Positions 59,832 to 64,000 of a stretch of DNA of 64,000 bases are shown here, one piece after another. Position 1 is the first letter of the stretch, and each line of letters opens with the position of its first letter. The notes under the pieces are model-generated. The model was not told the origin of the DNA, did no database searches, and saw only the letters and a program-made list of their open reading frames with translations. The position numbers and the translations under genes were made by a program. This stretch comes from Afifella marina DSM 2698 (GTDB lineage: Bacteria > Pseudomonadota > Alphaproteobacteria > Rhizobiales > Afifellaceae), in NCBI RefSeq assembly GCF_900102695.1, contig NZ_FMVW01000009.1, positions 62,001 to 126,000 on the forward strand, written 5' to 3'.

Positions 59832-61591
59832 GCGACTGCCCTCATGGCCGATTTCGGCAGATAGACGATGCAGTCCATGCGGTGCGCCAGAAGCGGGTCG
59901 TGCGTTGCCACGATCAACGTGCGGCCTTTGGCGAAGGCGAGAAGATGGTCGGCGATGTCTTCGGCGGTTTCGCTGTCGAGATGGGCGGTCGGCTCGTCGG
60001 CGAGAATGAGCGAGTTTCCGGGATCGGCCGTGAACCGCGCCAGCGCCACGCGCAGGGCTTCGCCACCGGAGAGGCCGATGCCGCCTTCGCCGAGATGGCC
60101 GTCGCGGCCTGCAAGGATGTGGGAGAGGCCGGCCGCGGCGAGGGCCCTGCGTGCCGTGTCCCTGCCGATCCAGGGGCGGCGCAGCGTGACGTTGGACATG
60201 AGGTCGCCGGCGAAGATGTGCGGCGTCTGGCCGATCCAGGCGATCTGACGGCGCAGCGATCCGGCGTTGGTCTCGTCCAAAGATTGCTCTGCGATAAGGA
60301 CGCGGCCTCCATCGGCAGGCGCAAGGCCGGCGATGAGAGCCAAAAGTGTCGACTTGCCCGACCCGCTCGGCCCGAAGAGGGCGATCTTTTCGCCGGCCTC
60401 GACGGAGAGTGAGAAGTCTTCGATGGCCGCCTGTTCGGCTCCGGCATGGGCAAAGGAGAGGTTTTCGAGCCGCAGGGCCGGTGCGGGCGCGCGCGCGCCT
60501 TCGCGCTGGCTGTCCTCCGCGTCATCGGCATCCGCATCCAGGAGAGCGAGATCTATCGCGGAGAGATCGTCGAGCGCCTTCAGGGCGGCTTCGCCCGCAG
60601 CCCGGTCGTGCCAGATGCTGGACAGATCCCGCAAAGGTTCAAAGAATGCAGGAGCCAGAAGGAGGACGAAGAGCCCTTCGCCAAGGCTGAGCCGGCCGCC
60701 CCAGGCGCCGAACGGGAGCTGGCCGAGAAGATGGAAGCCGATATAGACCGCCACCATGGCGACGCCGAGCGCGGCGAAGAGCTCCAGCACGGCGGAGGAG
60801 AGAAAAGCGATCCTGAGAACCGCCATGGTGCGCGCCCGCAGGGTTTCGGCTTCTTGGCGCAGACGTTTTGCGGTGGCATCGACCGCGCCCATCGCGCGGA
60901 TGGTTGCAAGGCCGCGCAGACGGTCGAGGAGGAAGCCGTTCATGTCGCCGAGCCCGGCAAGCTGCGCTTCGCTCGCGGCCTGGGCGCGCCAGCCGATCAA
61001 CGCCATGAAGACCGGGATGAGAGGGGCTGCGATCAGAAGAACGATCGCGGCCGCCCAGGAGACCGGGAAGACGGTAAGGACGATCGCAAGCGGCACGAGC
61101 AGAGCTTTGAGGCGCGCCGGACGATAGCGGGAGAGGTACGGCACGATCGCCTCGCCCTGTTCGCCGAGAATGCTGGCAGCCACGCCCGAGGCGGGGCGCC
61201 CGGAATCGAGAGGCGAGCGTGCGGCAAGCGCCTTCGCCGCCTTTGCCCGCCGCTCTGAGAGGATTGCGCGGGCGCGCCCGAAGCAGAGGCGTCCGGCATA
61301 GCCATCGAGAAGCGCACGGACGATGCCGAGCGCGGCGACGGCCAGAGCGGCGGTCGCGGCGTTCAGCCCGACATCCTCAGGCGCAGGGCCCTGACCGGCC
61401 AGATCGCCGATGACGAGAGCGATCAAAGCTGCCTGCGGGAGCCAAAGAAGCGCGGCGAACACCTGCAAACCCGCGCCAAGGCGCATCGGGGGCAAGGGGT
61501 CGGTCCGCGCCTTGCGGCGTCGGGAGCTTGGGCTTCTTGCGACCGAGCTCTCTCGCATCTGCGGGCTTTCGTGTGTCGCCTGGCGGATCAC
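59828..61591 (-). CDS. cydD: Thiol reductant ABC exporter subunit CydD
   Basis: The 587-residue half-transporter has ABC motifs GPSGSGKSTLLALIAG, IGLSGGEALRVALARF and SLILADEPTAHLD. Start at GTG 61591 overlaps the GbsR-type gene stop (GTGA). A 35-residue basic N-terminal stretch precedes the membrane domain, so the true start may be farther inside. It pairs with CydC. Confidence 0.94.
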   Translation of the reverse strand: MIRQATHESPQMRESSVARSPSSRRRKARTDPLPPMRLGAGLQVFAALLWLPQAALIALVIGDLAGQGPAPEDVGLNAATAALAVAALGIVRALLDGYAGRLCFGRARAILSERRAKAAKALAARSPLDSGRPASGVAASILGEQGEAIVPYLSRYRPARLKALLVPLAIVLTVFPVSWAAAIVLLIAAPLIPVFMALIGWRAQAASEAQLAGLGDMNGFLLDRLRGLATIRAMGAVDATAKRLRQEAETLRARTMAVLRIAFLSSAVLELFAALGVAMVAVYIGFHLLGQLPFGAWGGRLSLGEGLFVLLLAPAFFEPLRDLSSIWHDRAAGEAALKALDDLSAIDLALLDADADDAEDSQREGARAPAPALRLENLSFAHAGAEQAAIEDFSLSVEAGEKIALFGPSGSGKSTLLALIAGLAPADGGRVLIAEQSLDETNAGSLRRQIAWIGQTPHIFAGDLMSNVTLRRPWIGRDTARRALAAAGLSHILAGRDGHLGEGGIGLSGGEALRVALARFTADPGNSLILADEPTAHLDSETAEDIADHLLAFAKGRTLIVATHDPLLAHRMDCIVYLPKSAMRAVA

Positions 61592-62166
61592 GTCTTCCGG
61601 CCATCCCTTTTAGAGGAGCCGAGGGCGACAATCTTGTCCTTCGTCTCCAACAATTTCGTGACCCGGGCGCCGAGCGCGAGCAACGTCGCGAGACGCTCCG
61701 TTTCGAGCGTCTTCACGTCGTCGTACCAGCCGGTGAGCTGCTCAATGAGGGCGTGCATGTCGCGCATCTTTGCCTGCGCATGCGCTTCCGCCGGGTTGGC
61801 GGGCGGCTCCATCAGCGCCTCACGCAGAAAGCTCAGGGTGGGATCGATCTCGCGGCGCTTGCGGCCTTCGGCGAGGGTTCGGAGGATCTGCCAGACATCG
61901 TCCGGCGTCGTGAAGAAATCGCGCCGATCATCCGGCAGATGGCGCAGCAGGACGAGATTCCAGCTCTGCAATTCGCGCAGGCTCATGGAGACGTTGGAGC
62001 GCGAAACGCCAAGGGCCTCGACGATGTCGTCGGCGCAGAGCGGTCGCGGCGAAATATAGAGAAGCGCGTAGATCTGACCGACCGTCCGGTTGATACCCCA
62101 GCGGCTGCCCATCTCGCCAAAATGCAGGATGAAGGACTGAACCGGGGGCGGAAGATCTGGGCGCAA
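61588..62166 (-). CDS. GbsR/MarR-family transcriptional regulator
   Basis: The 192-residue regulator has a winged helix with HTH at about 44-66 (CADDIVEALGVSRSNVSMSL) and the GbsR-type GEMGSRWGINRTVGQIYALL N-terminus. It is the first gene of the cyd operon and likely autoregulates it, with a candidate operator at 62186-62201. The effector is not known. Confidence 0.9.
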   Translation of the reverse strand: MRPDLPPPVQSFILHFGEMGSRWGINRTVGQIYALLYISPRPLCADDIVEALGVSRSNVSMSLRELQSWNLVLLRHLPDDRRDFFTTPDDVWQILRTLAEGRKRREIDPTLSFLREALMEPPANPAEAHAQAKMRDMHALIEQLTGWYDDVKTLETERLATLLALGARVTKLLETKDKIVALGSSKRDGRKT

Positions 62167-62185
62167 GAGTGATTTCTCCAGTTAG

Positions 62186-62201
62186 TTCAGAAACCTTTGA
62201 A
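62186..62201. promoter_or_regulatory. Candidate operator of the cyd operon
   Basis: TTCAGAAACCTTTGAA is an imperfect palindrome (TTCA outer arms, A/T inner pairs) 20 bases before the regulator start, in an AT-richer stretch. Confidence 0.45.
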
Positions 62202-62431
62202 ATTCATAAAGACGAATTCGTTCGGGGGCAACGCGGGCAGAACAGAGGGGATATGGTGATCATTGGGCGCCCGCCCGGCCGATCAAGCCCCGTGCAGACG
62301 GAAAGCTGCAAATATTAGAATGGCTTCAGCTTGGCGCGCCGGTTGCGCGCGAGCCGTCCCCGAAGAGCTATGCGAAAAGCTATGGGCTGATATGAGGCGG
62401 CAAACGAAATGCTCCGGCTTTTGCCTGCGTC

Positions 62432-63385
62432 TCAAGTCCTGGCGGACGACGCGGCATGCGGGCGCGCCTGACCTGCCCGCCAGGCGGCAAGCCGGTTCTC
62501 CTGCGGTGAGGCGACGGCATCGGCGAGGCGCCGAACGAGGTTCGATACGGGCCGATCACGCGGCAGGCAGATGACGAGATCGCGCTGCGCCCAGTCGTCG
62601 GAAATGGCGATGACCTTGGCGCCCTTTTCCAAGGTTTCTGCCGGGATGACGCTCGCCGGCACGATCGACACGCCGGCGCCGGCCGCCACCATGCGGCAGA
62701 CGCTGCCGAAGCTTCTGACGCGGATGCGGATGGTCAATTCGCGGCCGAGCCGGTGCGCGTGCTTTTTCAGATGTGCGGAAATCGCCGAGCGGGTGTCGAG
62801 TGTGATGAAGCTCTCGTCGAGGAGATCCGTGAAGGTGACGGCGCTGCGCTGCGCCAGCGGATGCCCGGCCGGTGCGATGAAGACAAGACGGTCGGAGAGG
62901 ATCGGAATGGTCTCGATGCCGTCGAGCTGAGCATTTTCCGCCGCAATGCCGATGTCAGCCTCGCCGGAGCGCACGGCGGTGGCGATCTCGTCGGAAGTGT
63001 CTTCCTCCAGATCGACGATCACGTCCGGGTGGCGGGCGAGAAAACTCGCCAGCACGTCGGGCAGAAAGCTGGTGATGGCATTGGAATTGGCGCGAAGCTT
63101 GATGAGGCCGCTTTCGCGCTGCTTCCAGGCTTCGACCGCACCATCGAGGCGCTCCGCCTGAAGCAGTACCGCTCGGGCGTGGCCGGCGACCATGAGGCCG
63201 GCTCGCGTCGGTTTGGAGCCTCTGGCGGTGCGCTCGAGCAAAGGCACGCCGGCGCGGCTCTCCAAAATCTTCATGCGCTCGTGCAGAGCCGAGACGGAGA
63301 TGTGATGGAGACGTGCCGCCTCCGCCATGCTGCCGAGTTCGCTCACCGCCACGAAGAGCCTGAGATCGGTTAGGTCGAAATGCAT
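62432..63385 (-). CDS. LysR-family transcriptional regulator
   Basis: The 317-residue regulator starts MHFDLTDLRLFVAVSELGSM with an HTH (AARLHHISVSALHERMKIL) and a typical LysR substrate-binding domain (SDRLVFIAPAGHPLAQR, GAGVSIVPASVIP). It is divergent from the CoA-transferase gene 180 bases away and may control it. Confidence 0.93.
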   Translation of the reverse strand: MHFDLTDLRLFVAVSELGSMAEAARLHHISVSALHERMKILESRAGVPLLERTARGSKPTRAGLMVAGHARAVLLQAERLDGAVEAWKQRESGLIKLRANSNAITSFLPDVLASFLARHPDVIVDLEEDTSDEIATAVRSGEADIGIAAENAQLDGIETIPILSDRLVFIAPAGHPLAQRSAVTFTDLLDESFITLDTRSAISAHLKKHAHRLGRELTIRIRVRSFGSVCRMVAAGAGVSIVPASVIPAETLEKGAKVIAISDDWAQRDLVICLPRDRPVSNLVRRLADAVASPQENRLAAWRAGQARPHAASSART

Positions 63386-63565
63386 CCGGCTTTCTCCATT
63401 GCCGAAAACAGCATCCAGAGAATACGACTGGTCCGCAAGCTCTTTCCTGTCGTAGGCGGCATGGATCGCCTTTGATGCCCGCCGCAGAATGCGGGCCCGT
63501 GGCGAACCCGCGAGGAGAGAGGAAGCGAACCATGAGAGGCTGCGTATGAGAGGCGAGGCGACGCC

Positions 63566-64000
63566 GTGACGAGGCCGCTCGATGGAGTTCTCGTTGTCAG
63601 CATCGAGCAGGCGATCGCGGCCCCGTATGCGACGCGGCTTCTGGCCGATCTCGGGGCGCGCGTCATCAAGGTGGAGCGGCCGGACGGCGGCGATTTCGCC
63701 CGCGAATACGATAAGCGGGCGCGTGACATGTCGAGCCATTTCGTCTGGACGAACCGTTCCAAGGAAAGCCTCACGCTCGATCTGAAGCGAGCGGAGGGCG
63801 TGGCGATCCTGAAGCGGCTTTTGAAGAAGGCCGACGTCTTCGTACAAAATCTCGCGCCGGGTGCCGCCGAAAGACTCGGTCTCGGAGAGAAGACGCTGCG
63901 GGCGGAGAATGAGCGGCTGATCACCTGCGCGATTTCGGGCTACGGCGAGGGCGGGCCTTACGGCAACAAGAAGGCCTATGATCTTCTGATCCAGGCAGAG
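63566..64000 (+). CDS. CoA-transferase family III (CaiB/BaiF) protein, 5' part
   Basis: The gene starts at GTG 63566 (product begins (V/M)TRPLDGVLVVSIEQAIAAP, then ATRLLADLGARVIKVERPDG, WTNRSKESLTLDL) and continues past base 64000. The first 145 residues match the CaiB/BaiF N-terminus that swaps CoA between carboxylic acids. The active-site Asp would lie around residue 160-170, beyond the window. GAGAGGCGAG precedes the start. Confidence 0.9.
   Translation, partial: MTRPLDGVLVVSIEQAIAAPYATRLLADLGARVIKVERPDGGDFAREYDKRARDMSSHFVWTNRSKESLTLDLKRAEGVAILKRLLKKADVFVQNLAPGAAERLGLGEKTLRAENERLITCAISGYGEGGPYGNKKAYDLLIQAE

Noticed and set aside
1-64000. CRISPR arrays, transposases, prophage genes, replication origin
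   Set aside because: I saw no regularly spaced repeats, no transposase or integrase motifs, and no dnaA, parAB or repABC genes in the window.

Overview
The window is chromosomal DNA of an alphaproteobacterium, most likely of the order Hyphomicrobiales (Rhizobiales). The support is high GC content and several alphaproteobacterial family markers: DUF2312/GapR, DUF1036, DUF1244, an aa3-type oxidase subunit IV, three-part PntAA/PntAB/PntB transhydrogenase, an Omp10-like lipoprotein, an Omp25/31-type porin-like protein with a CtrA-like site, a serC leader RNA, and an RpoH of the rhizobial type. I cannot fix the genus.

Regions 1-16 kb and 16-31 kb are mostly housekeeping: rpmJ, a TPR protein, pyruvate kinase, an N-formylglutamate amidohydrolase, a frameshifted DUF1244 gene, gapR, glpD, two cell-wall enzymes (DUF882 and an L,D-transpeptidase), an NtrC-like regulator that has lost key AAA+ motifs, and pepF. 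A compact unannotated small gene at 15.6-15.8 kb carries an exceptionally long Shine-Dalgarno match. Then come an ABC1 kinase, the Omp10-like lipoprotein, the transhydrogenase operon, a diguanylate cyclase, the outer-membrane barrel protein, the serine pathway (serC, serA), purA, and a membrane protein with 24 consecutive prolines.

32-38.5 kb holds a TPP-riboswitch-controlled HMP/thiamine-type ABC transporter (permease and binding protein, no ATPase in view), two EamA exporters, rpoH and an rluD-type pseudouridine synthase. A tRNA-Glu(CTC) at 38.95 kb is followed by a lower-GC trypsin-like protease gene, suggesting accessory DNA.

41.7-44.7 kb is an ECF vitamin/cofactor transporter (S protein, a fused two-domain ATPase whose halves are complementarily degenerate, T protein) behind a structured leader RNA that I cannot assign with certainty.

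44.7-55.0 kb is the most novel part. A NarL-type response regulator and a degenerate histidine-kinase-like protein lie on the minus strand. Divergent from them is a type I secretion locus with two very Asp/Ser/Asn/Gly-rich paralogous proteins, a 665-residue repeat protein, an ABC exporter with a 210-residue disordered N-terminal extension, and an HlyD adaptor. A perfect TATGTCAGG-N5-CCTGACATA palindrome sits in front of it. I read this as an undescribed secretion system for acidic surface or extracellular proteins.

55-62 kb is a complete cytochrome bd operon (GbsR/MarR-type regulator, cydD, cydC, cydA, cydB, cydX), followed by a LysR regulator divergent from the start of a CoA-transferase family III gene that runs off the window.
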